Assembly (NCBI RefSeq): GCF_016599855.1
Contig: NZ_CP067041.1
Coordinates: 3,844,001-3,908,000, forward strand
Length of the DNA stretch: 64,000 bases
DNA from: Bradyrhizobium diazoefficiens
Lineage (GTDB): Bacteria > Pseudomonadota > Alphaproteobacteria > Rhizobiales > Xanthobacteraceae
Reading direction: 5' to 3'
The notes under the pieces were generated by a model. The model was not told the origin of the DNA. It did not search any database and saw only the letters and a program-made list of their open reading frames with translations. Made by a program: the position numbers and the translations under genes. Position 1 is the first letter of the stretch. Each line of letters begins with the position of its first letter. Below are positions 34,482 through 43,855 of the stretch, piece by piece.

Positions 34482-34853
34482 TCAGTATCCGCAGGACGCG
34501 CAGCCCATCTGCACCGGGGCGTAATAGGAATAGCCCGGCGAGACCATCTCGACGCGCTGGCGCGTCGCGTATTGCGGCGGGATGCGCTCGTATTGAACGC
34601 TCGGCGGCGCCACCATCACGGTCTGCGGCACCATCACGGTGCGGTACTGCGCCGGCGTGCGGTGCGCGACCGTGCCGCCGGGCGACACCATCACGGTCTC
34701 GTCGACGGTGCGGTATTGCGGCGCGACGTATTGCTGCTGATAGCACGTCGTGCACGGCGGCGGCGCGTAGCAATTGTAACAGCCCGCCGAGGCCGCGCCC
34801 GTCATCGAAATCGCGACGACTGTTCCGAAAACGACAGCAAGAGTACGAGACAT
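34482..34853 (-). CDS. Secreted Tyr/Cys-rich repeat protein
   Basis: A 123-residue product with a Sec signal (MSRTLAVVFGTVVAISMTGA, cleavage after ASA). The mature part is CYNCYAPPPCTTCYQQQYVA followed by a YRTV-x(n)-TVMV(S/A)P unit repeated twice (QYRTVDETVMVSP, QYRTVMVPQTVMVAP) and a C-terminal CASCGY. Cys pairs at both ends could form disulfides or bind metal. Similar Tyr-rich, QxYRTV-containing proteins are common, uncharacterised Bradyrhizobium exoproteins. It has its own terminator. Confidence 0.72.
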   Translation of the reverse strand: MSRTLAVVFGTVVAISMTGAASAGCYNCYAPPPCTTCYQQQYVAPQYRTVDETVMVSPGGTVAHRTPAQYRTVMVPQTVMVAPPSVQYERIPPQYATRQRVEMVSPGYSYYAPVQMGCASCGY

Positions 34854-34957
34854 TGTGGTAGTGCCCCAGTTGCCCGAAATGGATTTGGATCGAAGGTCGC
34901 CGCATTATATGCCGCGAAATCCAGGGCTGCCGAACTTCGTCGGGGCATCCTTAATGC

Positions 34958-34983
34958 GAACGGCCGGCTTTCGCCGGCCGTTC
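34958..34983. terminator. Hairpin downstream of ilvD
   Basis: A perfect 11-base-pair stem (GAACGGCCGGC / GCCGGCCGTTC) with loop TTTC, 40 bases beyond the ilvD stop. There is no long T run on either side, so it is a probable rather than certain terminator. Confidence 0.5.
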
Positions 34984-35023
34984 AGAACTTGTTGACCATC
35001 CGCGCGAGGCGCGGACGCAACGC

Positions 35024-36874
35024 TCAGTTCGATCGACGCTTCACCTCGCGCACAGCGCCGCGCGCGGCGCTGGTGGTGAGCGCAGCGTAGGCCTGCAGCG
35101 CGGTCGAGACATTGCGCTTGCGCGCGGCGGGCTGCCATGCGGCATCGCCCTTTGCCTCTTCCGCGGCACGGCGCTTCGCAAGCTCCTCGTCGGAGACCTC
35201 GAGGTTGATGCTGCGGTTCGGAATGTCGATGGCGATGCGGTCGCCGGTACGCACCAGGCCGATGTTGCCGCCTTCGGCTGCTTCCGGTGACAGATGGCCG
35301 ATCGACAGGCCTGACGAGCCGCCGGAGAAACGCCCGTCGGTGACGAGCGCGCAGGCTTTGCCGAGGCCCATCGATTTCAGATAGCTGGTCGGATACAGCA
35401 TCTCCTGCATGCCGGGGCCGCCGCGCGGGCCTTCATAGATGATGACCACGATCTCGCCGGCCACGACCTTGCCGCCCAGAATGCCCTCGACGGCTGCGTC
35501 CTGGCTTTCGAACACGCGCGCGGGGCCTTCGAATTTCAGGATCGAAGCGTCGACGCCGGCGGTCTTCACGATGCAGCCGTCCTGCGCCAGATTGCCGTAG
35601 AGCACGGCCAGACCGCCGTCCTTGCTGAAGGCGTGTTCGAGATTGCGGACCACGCCCTTCTCGCGATCGGTATCGAGCTCGTCGTAACGACGCTCCTGGC
35701 TGAACGCGACCTGGGTCGGGATGCCGCCGGGCGAGGCGCGGAAGAAGGTGCGCACCGCCTCGCTCTTGGAGCGCTTGATGTCCCAGCGCTCCAGCGCCTC
35801 GTTCATGGTCGGCGCATGCACCGTAGAGACCAAGGTGTCGATCAGACCGGCGCGATCGAGCTCGCCGAGAATGCCCATGATGCCGCCGGCGCGATGCACG
35901 TCCTCTACATGCACGTCGGCAACTGACGGCGCGACCTTGCACAGCACGGGCACGCGGCGCGACAGCCGGTCGATGTCCTGCATCGTGAACGCGACCTGCC
36001 CTTCATGGGCGGCGGCAAGCAGATGCAGCACGGTGTTGGTCGAGCCGCCCATCGCGATGTCGAGCGTCATCGCGTTCTCGAACGCCTTGAAATTTGCGAC
36101 GTTGCGCGGCAGCACGCTGGCGTCGTCCTCCTCGTAATAGCGGCGGACGAGATCGACGATAGTATGGCCGGCCTCGACGAACAGGCGCTTGCGGTCGGCG
36201 TGGGTGGCGACCACCGTGCCGTTGCCGGGCAGCGCCAGGCCGAGCGCCTCGGTCAGGCAGTTCATCGAGTTGGCGGTGAACATGCCCGAGCAGGAGCCGC
36301 AGGTCGGGCACGCCGAGCGCTCGATCACCTTGACGTCCTCGTCGCTGACCTTGGAATCGGCCGCGGCGACCATGGCGTCGATGAGATCGACGGCCTTGGT
36401 CTTGCCCTGCAGCTTGACCTTGCCCGCTTCCATCGGCCCGCCCGAGACGAACACGGCGGGGATGTTGAGCCGCAGCGCCGCCATCAGCATGCCGGGCGTG
36501 ATCTTGTCGCAGTTGGAGATGCAGACGAGTCCGTCGGCGCAGTGCGCGTTGGCCATGTACTCGACGCTGTCGGCGATCAGCTCGCGCGACGGCAGGCTGT
36601 AGAGCATGCCGTCATGACCCATGGCGATGCCATCATCGACCGCGATGGTGTTGAATTCCTTGGCGACGCCGCCGGCCTGCTCGATCTCGCGGGCGACGAG
36701 CTGGCCGAGGTCCTTGAGGTGGACATGGCCGGGCACGAATTGGGTGAAGGAGTTGACCACCGCGATGATCGGCTTGCCGAAATCCGCATCCTTCATGCCC
36801 GTCGCGCGCCAGAGGCCGCGGGCGCCCGCCATGTTGCGGCCGTGAGTGGTGGTGCGGGAGCGATAGGCAGGCAT
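35024..36874 (-). CDS. ilvD: Dihydroxy-acid dehydratase
   Basis: Fourth enzyme of isoleucine/valine synthesis, dehydrating 2,3-dihydroxy acids to 2-keto acids with an Fe-S cluster. ATG 36874 gives 616 residues, the length of E. coli IlvD; the frame is open further upstream to 37333 but that part reads as non-coding. Family blocks: [35 protein letters not shown] (cluster Cys), [20 protein letters not shown] (cluster Cys), ALPGNG and [20 protein letters not shown]. No leader peptide or attenuator was recognised upstream. Confidence 0.96.
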   Translation of the reverse strand: MPAYRSRTTTHGRNMAGARGLWRATGMKDADFGKPIIAVVNSFTQFVPGHVHLKDLGQLVAREIEQAGGVAKEFNTIAVDDGIAMGHDGMLYSLPSRELIADSVEYMANAHCADGLVCISNCDKITPGMLMAALRLNIPAVFVSGGPMEAGKVKLQGKTKAVDLIDAMVAAADSKVSDEDVKVIERSACPTCGSCSGMFTANSMNCLTEALGLALPGNGTVVATHADRKRLFVEAGHTIVDLVRRYYEEDDASVLPRNVANFKAFENAMTLDIAMGGSTNTVLHLLAAAHEGQVAFTMQDIDRLSRRVPVLCKVAPSVADVHVEDVHRAGGIMGILGELDRAGLIDTLVSTVHAPTMNEALERWDIKRSKSEAVRTFFRASPGGIPTQVAFSQERRYDELDTDREKGVVRNLEHAFSKDGGLAVLYGNLAQDGCIVKTAGVDASILKFEGPARVFESQDAAVEGILGGKVVAGEIVVIIYEGPRGGPGMQEMLYPTSYLKSMGLGKACALVTDGRFSGGSSGLSIGHLSPEAAEGGNIGLVRTGDRIAIDIPNRSINLEVSDEELAKRRAAEEAKGDAAWQPAARKRNVSTALQAYAALTTSAARGAVREVKRRSN

Positions 36875-36926
36875 GGCGGTTTCCGTCCTCGGGTTGCGTC
36901 GGCCGGGCGGGAAAATGGAAGCCGCC

Positions 36927-37124
36927 TCAGGCCTTTCCGGCCGGATAGCGCACGGGCTGGGCGCGCGCAACGGGAACTTGGCTCTGACCGCCCCGGATCG
37001 GCCCCATGCAGGCCTCCCCTGCTCCCGGCGCGGCCTGTTGTAGGGTCGGATCGGGCCGGTCGCAGTAACGGCGGGCGGAGATCGATTTGATGGACAGTGC
37101 GGCGTCCAACACCGGCTTCGACAT
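36927..37124 (-). CDS. Possible small hypothetical protein upstream of ilvD
   Basis: A 65-codon frame opening [20 protein letters not shown], with GGGAG six bases before the ATG at 37124, which is a good ribosome site. The product is polar and basic with two Cys and a Pro/Gly-rich second half. It ends 53 bases before the ilvD start. It overlaps the upstream open extension of the ilvD frame, so one of the two readings is spurious. Confidence 0.35.
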   Translation of the reverse strand: MSKPVLDAALSIKSISARRYCDRPDPTLQQAAPGAGEACMGPIRGGQSQVPVARAQPVRYPAGKA

Positions 37125-37368
37125 GGCTTACTCCCGCGATCGTCAGCGACGACGGGAGCAGGGCTAATAGGGCGTGCACGCGCACGCATTCGCGCGTGGA
37201 TCAAGCGCGTTTCAGTCCGTAGTGCTCCGGAATGGAATCCTAACCATAGTTCGCGTACATCCGCGCACATCGATCGGCGGCCACTTCCAAGGGCATCATC
37301 CTCTGATCGCGCACCACGGGGTTGGGGGACCACATGGGGCGGGGGATTGAAGGCTGGGGCAAGGTGAC

Positions 37369-37399
37369 GAGGTCCGGACTCCTAGGCACTCCGGACCTC
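37369..37399. terminator. Inverted repeat between nadE and ilvD regions
   Basis: Ten-base-pair perfect stem (GAGGTCCGGA / TCCGGACCTC) with an 11-base loop, about 100 bases beyond the nadE stop. There is no T run, so a terminator role is uncertain. Confidence 0.4.
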
Positions 37400-37498
37400 G
37401 GCACTTTCTACATCGAACGCAATTTCGCGTCGCCGGCTGTATGAGCCGCGCGGCGCGAAGTCGTTTTGGACCGCCCTACCCGATCAGTGCTTGCTCAA

Positions 37499-39532
37499 TC
37501 ACTTCGGCACGTTGCGCTCGAGATCCTCGAGCCAGGCCGCCGCGCTGGAATCCGACGGCGCGCGCCAGTCGCCGCGCGGCGACAACGAGCCGCCGGCCGA
37601 AACCTTCGGCCCGTTCGGCATCGCCGATCGCTTGAACTGGCTGAAGGCGAAGAAGCGGCGCAGGAACATCTCCAGCCAGCGCCGGATCTCGGGCAGATCG
37701 TAGGCCTTGCGCCGGTCGCTCGGAAAAGCCGGCGGCCATTCGCCGTTGTCGGCATCCTTCCAGGCCTGCCACGCCATGAAGGCGATCTTGGACGGCCGCA
37801 TGCCGAAGCGCAGCGTGTAGAACAGGTTGAAATCCTGCAGCTCGTAGGGCCCGACCGCGGCTTCCGTACTCTGTGGCGTCTCACCGGCCTGCACCGGCAC
37901 CAGCTCCGGCGAGATTTCAGCCGACAGGATCGAGGCCAGCGTTCCGTTCACATTGCCGCTGAACTGTTTTGACGTGATCACCCAGCGGATCAGATGCTGG
38001 ATCAGCGTCTTCGGCACGCCGGCGTTGACATTATAGTGCGCCATCTGGTCGCCGACGCCATAGGTGCACCATCCAAGTGCGAGCTCCGAGAGGTCGCCGG
38101 TGCCGATGACGATGCCGCCGTGGTGATTGGCAAGCCGGAACAGGTAGTCGGTGCGCAGTCCCGCCTGTACGTTCTCGAAGGTGACATCATAGACCTTCTC
38201 GCCCTTGCCGAAGGGATGACCGATGTCTTTCAGCATCTGCGTCGCAGTGATGCGGATATCGAGCTCCTGCCACGTCGTGTTGAGCGCCTTCATCAGCGCC
38301 AGCGCATTGGTCTTGCTCTCGCTGCCCGTGGCAAAGCCCGGCATGGTGTAGGCAAGGATGTTTTGGCGCGGCAGGCCGAGCAGGTCGACCGCCTTGGCGG
38401 CGACGATCAACGCATGCGTGGAATCGAGACCACCGGAGACGCCGATCACGACGCGCTTGGTGCCGGTTGCACGCATGCGCTGCACCAGGCCGGCGACCTG
38501 GATGTTGTAAGCTTCGTAGCAATCCTGCTCGAGCAAGCTTTCGTCGCTCGGCACGAACGGAAAGCGCTCGATCTTGCGCAGGAAGCCGATGTCGGCGGCC
38601 GGCGGCTTCAGCGCAAAGCTGACCTTGCGGAAGCTTGCTTCGCGCTGCCGGCGGTTGTCATCGAACGTGCCCATCAGGGCGCGCTCCTGCCTGAGCAGGT
38701 CGAGATCGACGTCGGCCAGCGTGATCTGGCCGTCCTGGCGGAACCGCTCGCCCTCGGCCAGCAGCACGCCGTTCTCGTAGATCGAGGTCTGGCCGTCCCA
38801 GGCAAGATCGGTGGTGGATTCCCCAGCGCCTGCGGCGGAATAGACATAGGCTGCAAGGCAGCGCGCAGAAGTCGACCGGCACAGCAGCGCGCGCGAGCGC
38901 GCCCGGCCGATCGTGATCGGGCTGCCGGAGAGGTTGATCAGCACGCTTGCGCCGGCGAGCGCGAGCTCCGAGGCCGGCGTCACCGGAATCCACATGTCCT
39001 CGCAGATCTCGACGCCGATGGTCAGACCCGGGACGTCCTCGGCCGCAAACAGCAGATCGGTCCCGAAAGGCGCGTGAAGCTTGCCGACGGTGATTGTCTC
39101 GCCCGCGATGCCGGCGCCGGAGGCGAAATGCCGCCCCTCGTAGAATTCGCGATAGGTCGGCAAATAGCTTTTGGGCACGACGCCCAAAATGCTGCCGCGA
39201 TGAATGACGACGGCGCAATTGTAGATGCGATTGCCGAACCGTAACGGCGCGCCTGTTATCAGGACGGTCATCAGCGTCCTGGAGGCCTCGACGATGCCGG
39301 CGAGCCCGCACTCGACCGCATCGAGCAGCGGATCCTGCTTCACCAGGTCTTCGATCGCATAGCCGGACAGGCACAACTCCGGAAACACGGCAACCGCCAC
39401 CGACTGTTCATGGCAAGTGTTCGCCGCCGCCATGACCGCCTTCGCATTGGCCGCGGGATCAGCCACATGGGAGGTGGTGACGCAGGCCGCCACGCGCGCA
39501 AATCCATGGGCGTAGATCGAGTGGAAGCTCAT
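37499..39532 (-). CDS. nadE: Glutamine-hydrolysing NAD(+) synthase
   Basis: Final step of NAD synthesis, amidating deamido-NAD with ammonia released from glutamine. The 677-residue protein has an N-terminal nitrilase-type glutaminase domain with the Glu-Lys-Cys triad: Glu in VFPELCLSGYAIED, Lys in VPKSYLPTYREFYEG and Cys in GVEICEDMWIP. The C-terminal synthetase domain (from about 330) has the ATP-pyrophosphatase loop VIGVSGGLDSTHALI and GTGDLSELALGWCTYGVGD. ATG 39532 is preceded by AAGGATCC. Length is that of the long bacterial form related to M. tuberculosis NadE. Confidence 0.95.
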   Translation of the reverse strand: MSFHSIYAHGFARVAACVTTSHVADPAANAKAVMAAANTCHEQSVAVAVFPELCLSGYAIEDLVKQDPLLDAVECGLAGIVEASRTLMTVLITGAPLRFGNRIYNCAVVIHRGSILGVVPKSYLPTYREFYEGRHFASGAGIAGETITVGKLHAPFGTDLLFAAEDVPGLTIGVEICEDMWIPVTPASELALAGASVLINLSGSPITIGRARSRALLCRSTSARCLAAYVYSAAGAGESTTDLAWDGQTSIYENGVLLAEGERFRQDGQITLADVDLDLLRQERALMGTFDDNRRQREASFRKVSFALKPPAADIGFLRKIERFPFVPSDESLLEQDCYEAYNIQVAGLVQRMRATGTKRVVIGVSGGLDSTHALIVAAKAVDLLGLPRQNILAYTMPGFATGSESKTNALALMKALNTTWQELDIRITATQMLKDIGHPFGKGEKVYDVTFENVQAGLRTDYLFRLANHHGGIVIGTGDLSELALGWCTYGVGDQMAHYNVNAGVPKTLIQHLIRWVITSKQFSGNVNGTLASILSAEISPELVPVQAGETPQSTEAAVGPYELQDFNLFYTLRFGMRPSKIAFMAWQAWKDADNGEWPPAFPSDRRKAYDLPEIRRWLEMFLRRFFAFSQFKRSAMPNGPKVSAGGSLSPRGDWRAPSDSSAAAWLEDLERNVPK

Positions 39533-39671
39533 CAAGCAAAGGATCCTTCAATTTCACCGGGCCGGCCGCCCCCGGCGGTTGACTCTATTTAACCCATCGA
39601 TTTGGCCCCGTGCAGGCCATCCGCCATCATGCATAACGGATTTGCAGCTTCGCCGATCTTTTTCGGCAGCG

Positions 39672-40790
39672 TCAGGCGCTTTGTGCCAGCACGCTTGTGA
39701 GGTCGTCCCGCAGCCATTCCGCGATCCGGGGCCAGGCGTAGGCATGAGTCCGCACGCCCATGAACAGGCCAAGATGGTTGCTGGGCTCGGACGCGGCAGC
39801 AACGAAAGCCGGCGGCGTGCCGATGAGGCCCGCGGTCGCCAGCGCCTGCACGGCCGGCACGACATCGTCGTCGAGCCCGGCCAGCAGGAAGACCGGCACC
39901 TTGATGTCCTTCAGGTCGATCGTGCGGCCAAGGGCCGTGAAATTGCCTGATGCGATGCGGTTCTCCCGAAATATCCAGTTGACGATCTGAAGATAATAGG
40001 CGCCCGGCAAGTTGAGGGTTTCGGTGTTCCAGCGGTCGAAACGCGCGAGCAGCGCCGCGCCCTCCTCGTCCGAGAGGTCTCTCTGCAGCGCCGCGGCAAT
40101 GTCGTCCGGGCCTGGCGCCTTTGACCAGACATGCAGCATCTCCTCACCGCTGACATTGCCGCCGCCGCGCGCGACGAGTTGGTCGTAGACCACCGCAGGC
40201 GCGTTGCGGGCGAGTTGCGACAGCCGTGAATCGATCGAGAGATCGACCGGCGCACCGACCAGGACGAGCCGCCGCACCTTGGCGGGAAAACGCGCTGCAT
40301 AGAGCAGCGAGAACCAGCCGCCCTGGCACAGGCCGACCAGATCGACCGGCGCGCCGATCTCGTCGACGGCCACGTTGAGATCGCCGAGATAGCTGTCGAT
40401 CGAGAGATAGCGCATCTCCGGCGAGGCCGAGCGCCAGTCGGTGAGATAGACCCGGTCGATGCCGCCATGCTGCAGCGACTGCACCACGCTGTGGCCGGGT
40501 GCGAAATCGGCGATCTGGGCGCGATGCAGCGCATAGGGCGCGCAGACCAGCGCCGGCTGACCGGATCGCGTCCGCGAGCAATCGCGCAGACGCATGGTGG
40601 CGAGCTCCAGCGCCACGGTGCCGGGCGTGGTCCAGGGGAGATCGCCCTCACTTTGCTCCGCCGGGCCGCGCTCCAGCCACCAGAAGCAGGCCTCCATGGC
40701 AAGCCGCGCCGCTGCAAACGGCCACAGCATGGGGTCATCGGGACCGCGCCGCGATTCGCCGGGCTGCTGGCCACTCTTCTCCGCCGCCAT
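39672..40790 (-). CDS. PhaC-like alpha/beta hydrolase with Cys nucleophile
   Basis: A 372-residue protein related to class polyhydroxyalkanoate synthases. The lipase box is GLCQGG, with Cys rather than Ser as nucleophile, as in PhaC. An Asp in LLAGLDDDVVP and a His in EPSNHLGLFMG complete a probable Cys-Asp-His triad. Upstream, IDRVYLTDWRSASPEMRYLS corresponds to the PhaC block around the substrate tunnel. It is shorter than true PHA synthases (about 560-600 residues) because the long N-terminal domain is missing. ATG 40790 is 13 bases after the pncA stop. It may be a depolymerase or acyltransferase rather than a polymerase. Confidence 0.8.
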   Translation of the reverse strand: MAAEKSGQQPGESRRGPDDPMLWPFAAARLAMEACFWWLERGPAEQSEGDLPWTTPGTVALELATMRLRDCSRTRSGQPALVCAPYALHRAQIADFAPGHSVVQSLQHGGIDRVYLTDWRSASPEMRYLSIDSYLGDLNVAVDEIGAPVDLVGLCQGGWFSLLYAARFPAKVRRLVLVGAPVDLSIDSRLSQLARNAPAVVYDQLVARGGGNVSGEEMLHVWSKAPGPDDIAAALQRDLSDEEGAALLARFDRWNTETLNLPGAYYLQIVNWIFRENRIASGNFTALGRTIDLKDIKVPVFLLAGLDDDVVPAVQALATAGLIGTPPAFVAAASEPSNHLGLFMGVRTHAYAWPRIAEWLRDDLTSVLAQSA

Positions 40791-40803
40791 TACCGCGTGA
40801 TCC

Positions 40804-41430
40804 TCACAAGAACGCCTCCAGGCTGACGACGGAAATGCCGAGCTCTCTAAAACTGTGATGGGTCGCCGCGACCGAGCCGTCGAGGTCGATGCCGCGGCAG
40901 GCGTCCTCGATGACGGCAACGTCCAAGCCCGCCTTGCGCGCATCCTCCGCGGAAAAGCGCACGCAAAAGTCAAGCGCGAGGCCAGCGACGAAAACGGTCT
41001 TCAACTCGCGTTCGCGCAAATAGCCGAGCAGGCCCGTCGGCGTCTTGTGGTCGTTCTCGAACAGCGCCGAATAGGAGTCGATGCCACGGCGAAAGCCCTT
41101 GCGCACCACAAGGTTCGTACGGGTGAGGTCGAGCTCCCTATGGAATTCAGCGCCGGCCGTGCCCTGCACGCAATGCGCCGGCCAGAGCACCTGGGTGCCG
41201 TAATCGAGCGTGATGGTCTGGAACGGCTGCTTGCCCGCGTGGTTCGGCGCAAAGGAGACGTGGTCGCCCGGGTGCCAATCCTGCGTCAACACCACATTGG
41301 CGAATTTCTGGGCGATCCGGTTGATCGCGGGGACGACCTTCTCGCCGCCGGGAACGGCAAGCGCCCCGCCCGTGCAAAAATCATCCTGCACGTCGATCAC
41401 CAGAAGCACGTCGCGGTCGGATATCTTCAT
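40804..41430 (-). CDS. pncA: Nicotinamidase (isochorismatase-fold amidohydrolase)
   Basis: Converts nicotinamide to nicotinate in NAD salvage. The 208-residue product has the catalytic Asp in LLVIDVQDDFCTGGAL, metal ligands in TQDWHPGDHVSFAPNH (Asp, His, His), the catalytic Lys in LVVRKGF and the nucleophilic Cys in GLALDFCVRFSA. WPAHCVQGT is also typical of PncA. Length is normal. It heads a three-gene minus-strand string ending in nadE, so both ends of the string serve NAD metabolism. It is divergent from glk across 224 bases. Confidence 0.93.
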   Translation of the reverse strand: MKISDRDVLLVIDVQDDFCTGGALAVPGGEKVVPAINRIAQKFANVVLTQDWHPGDHVSFAPNHAGKQPFQTITLDYGTQVLWPAHCVQGTAGAEFHRELDLTRTNLVVRKGFRRGIDSYSALFENDHKTPTGLLGYLRERELKTVFVAGLALDFCVRFSAEDARKAGLDVAVIEDACRGIDLDGSVAATHHSFRELGISVVSLEAFL

Positions 41431-41654
41431 CGAGATGTCTCATGTCTTCCGTCCGGCCATTGGCGCCGGCCGCTGTCATCAATGTCGATCTTCGCGCGCG
41501 AGTTCGCAACTACCGTCTCAAATGCAACGCTTTGGGAACGTCCGTGTTGACTAGCTGCACCCGAGAGCGGATTCTCCGATCCCCGCGCCATGTGGATCGG
41601 GGTGAAGGAGTGGAGGAGAAAGGTTCCCGCGGTCTGCAAGGCCACGGCGGCCAA

Positions 41655-42641
41655 ATGGTCATGAATGTCGGCAAGACAGGTAGCAAGACAGGAAACATTC
41701 TTCTCGCCGATATCGGCGGCACCAATGCGCGCTTTGCGCTGAGCAATGGCGAGCAAATCGGAACGATCGACTATGTGAAGGTCGCCGATCATCCGACGGT
41801 CCGCGAGGCCATCTCCGACGTGCTGCGGCGGGCCGATAGCGAGAAGCCGGTCAGGGCCGTCCTCGCCGTCGCCGGGCCCGTCACCAACAACCGCTGCGTC
41901 ATGACCAACAGCCCGTGGGTCATCGACGGCAACGAGCTGCAGCCGGCGCTCGGCTTCGACAGCGTCCACGTACTCAACGATTTCGAGGTAGTCGCCTGGT
42001 CGCTGCCCGCCTTGCAGCCGGCGGACCTGATCCCGCTCGGCGGACTGGACGGCATGTCCGGGGAGCCGCTGCTGGTGGTCGGGCCCGGGACGGGTTTCGG
42101 CGTCTCCTGCCTGGTCGAGCGCCATGGCTCCCGGCTCGCCGTCGTCACGGAGGCCGGTCACGCCACCCTGCCGGCGGAGAACGAGCGCGAGGAGCGCGTC
42201 ATCGCCGCCATGCGCCGGCGCTTCGGCCATGTCTCCATCGAGCGCGGCGCCCTCTCCGGCTCCGGGCTGCAAGCCCTCTACGAAGCGCTGGCCGAGGTCG
42301 ACGAAGCCCAGGTGCCGCAACGCGACGCGGCAGCGATCACCAACGCGGCGCTGGACGGGAGTTGTGAGCTCAGCCGCGCGACGCTGGACATGTTTTGCGC
42401 TATCCTCGGCTCGGTTGCCGGCAATCTCGCGGTGACCTTCGGGGCCAGGGGTGGTGTCTACATTGCCGGCGGGATCGTGCCGCGCTTTCCGGAGTTCCTC
42501 GCGGCCTCCGCGTTCCGCGCCCGCTTCGAGGCCAAGGGACGCTTCCTGGATTATTTGCGCAACATCCCGACCCGGCTCATCACGAAGCCCGATGCGAGCT
42601 TCGTCGGCCTGAAGATGTTTGCCGACCACAATGCGGAATGA
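41655..42641 (+). CDS. glk: Glucokinase
   Basis: ATP-dependent phosphorylation of glucose. The roughly 328-residue protein has the ATP phosphate motif LLADIGGTNARFAL, substrate and Asp-containing motif HVLNDFEVVAWSLPAL, and the second phosphate motif VVGPGTGFGVSCLV. C-terminal GGVYIAGGIVPRF completes the Glk (E. coli type) signature. ATG 41655 is chosen; a second ATG six bases later is possible. The longer open frame from 41442 is not protein-like. It shares its upstream region with pncA. Confidence 0.93.
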   Translation: MVMNVGKTGSKTGNILLADIGGTNARFALSNGEQIGTIDYVKVADHPTVREAISDVLRRADSEKPVRAVLAVAGPVTNNRCVMTNSPWVIDGNELQPALGFDSVHVLNDFEVVAWSLPALQPADLIPLGGLDGMSGEPLLVVGPGTGFGVSCLVERHGSRLAVVTEAGHATLPAENEREERVIAAMRRRFGHVSIERGALSGSGLQALYEALAEVDEAQVPQRDAAAITNAALDGSCELSRATLDMFCAILGSVAGNLAVTFGARGGVYIAGGIVPRFPEFLAASAFRARFEAKGRFLDYLRNIPTRLITKPDASFVGLKMFADHNAE

Positions 42642-42785
42642 GGCGCCCACGCTCTCGCGTCGTGCCGCCCGCTTAATTCACAGCGGATTGCAGCCAAGCT
42701 CCGGTTCCATGCAGGATCGTGCTTGCCCGTTTGTTTGCGATGGGAAACAATCGGGGCGTGTGTGGCATGGGTACGGGGGCGTGAC

Positions 42786-43043
42786 ATGCGTAAGCAGGAT
42801 GTGGGCTTCGACTATCACCGCTATCATCGGCTGCTGACCGAGGCGGACGACGACGACAAGCGCATGGCGCTGATCGAGTTGTTGATCGAGGAGAAGGCCC
42901 GGGATCGGCTGGCCGCCCAGCGTGCCTCGGACCGCGCCGCGATGACGGCCCACACCATTGCGACAGTGCTGAAGGCCGGCCGCAACGAAGACTTGCAAGC
43001 CCCGAGTGCCGGGATGGTGCGCAATCGATTGCGATTCCGTTAA
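42786..43043 (+). CDS. Small conserved-type helical protein
   Basis: An 85-residue product, MRKQDVGFDYHRYHRLLTEA followed by DDDDKRMALIELLIEEKARD, starting at ATG 42786 with GGGGGCG seven bases upstream. It is helical and charged, with no signal peptide. The acidic patch and ALIELLIEEKARDRLAAQRA helix suggest a protein-interaction role. No family assigned; similar genes near glk occur, to my recollection, in Bradyrhizobium. Confidence 0.58.
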   Translation: MRKQDVGFDYHRYHRLLTEADDDDKRMALIELLIEEKARDRLAAQRASDRAAMTAHTIATVLKAGRNEDLQAPSAGMVRNRLRFR

Positions 43044-43129
43044 GGATCCCTGGCAATCCTGTAGCAAACTTTCTGCTCTAAAGTTCCCTCACCTGATGCA
43101 ATTCAGGATCAACACAGGGGGGAATGAAC

Positions 43130-43285
43130 ATGAGCATGATCTCGCTCGCCGAAATGCCGGCTGCGGTCCAGACCCGGTCGGGCGACTCTTCTTTCAAGGC
43201 CATTGTCATCTTCTGCTGCGTAGGCCTGCTCGCCTCCTTCAGCCTGATGGCGCACGGTATCGATCTCAGCGCCAGCTTGATGTGA
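43130..43285 (+). CDS. 51-residue single-pass membrane protein
   Basis: A short gene with AGGGGGG eight bases before ATG 43130 (an alternative ATG at 43124 is too close to it). The product, MSMISLAEMPAAVQTRSGDS then FKAIVIFCCVGLLASFSLMA, has a polar N terminus, one transmembrane helix with two Cys, and a short periplasmic end. A rho-independent terminator follows 28 bases after the stop, which supports it as a real transcription unit. Function unknown. Confidence 0.62.
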   Translation: MSMISLAEMPAAVQTRSGDSSFKAIVIFCCVGLLASFSLMAHGIDLSASLM

Positions 43286-43312
43286 GACACTGACTGATAG
43301 TCCGTCCCAAAT

Positions 43313-43338
43313 GGCCGCCCCTTTCGGGCGGCCGTTTT
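43313..43338 (+). terminator. Rho-independent terminator
   Basis: Eight-base-pair GC stem (GGCCGCCC / GGGCGGCC), loop CTTTC, followed by GTTTTCG. It terminates the 51-residue membrane protein gene. Confidence 0.75.
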
Positions 43339-43366
43339 CGTTGACGGCCTCTTTCCGCTGGAAGCG

Positions 43367-43744
43367 TCAATGCGGCGTGTTCGCGGACGCATCCGGAAAC
43401 AGCGAGTCGATGATGGCCTTGAGCTGGTCCAGCGCAATCGGCTTGCGCAGAATCGGCCTGCGGCGGAGCAAGGACGGCAGCAATTCCGGCCCATAGCCGG
43501 TGGCGAACAGGAACGGCTTGCCGCGACGCTCGATCAGGTCGGCGACGGGATCGACGTAAACGCCCATCAGATTGATGTCGAGAATGGCGAAATCGTACTG
43601 CGCAGTCATCGCAAAGGCGCTCGCATCACGCACATTGTCGGCTTCCGCGACGACATGATGGCCAAGCTCCTCCACCATGTCAGCCATCATCATCCGGATC
43701 AACGCCTCGTCTTCGACCAGGAAAACGGAGAGTCCGTCCGCCAT
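43367..43744 (-). CDS. Single-domain response regulator (CheY-like)
   Basis: A 125-residue receiver domain without an output domain. Acidic pocket in FLVEDEALIRMMMADMVEEL, phosphorylatable Asp in FAILDINLMG, Thr/Ser switch in FLFATGYGPE and the invariant Lys in ILRKPIALDQL. Stand-alone receivers of this kind in rhizobia work in phosphorelays or bind protein partners. No histidine kinase is nearby. It converges on the 51-residue membrane gene's terminator. Confidence 0.9.
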   Translation of the reverse strand: MADGLSVFLVEDEALIRMMMADMVEELGHHVVAEADNVRDASAFAMTAQYDFAILDINLMGVYVDPVADLIERRGKPFLFATGYGPELLPSLLRRRPILRKPIALDQLKAIIDSLFPDASANTPH

Positions 43745-43855
43745 ATCAACTCCGCAGCCACTTTGCGAAGCTAATCATACCCGATTTGTAAAAAGGATTC
43801 ACGAATTCGTGGCCGGTCAAATTGCCCGAACGCGCGCAATCCGATTCAAGTTCGA

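Noticed and set aside
35024..37333. 769-codon version of IlvD
   Set aside because: The extra 150 residues do not resemble any domain, and ATG 36874 gives the standard 616-residue length and N-terminal motif.
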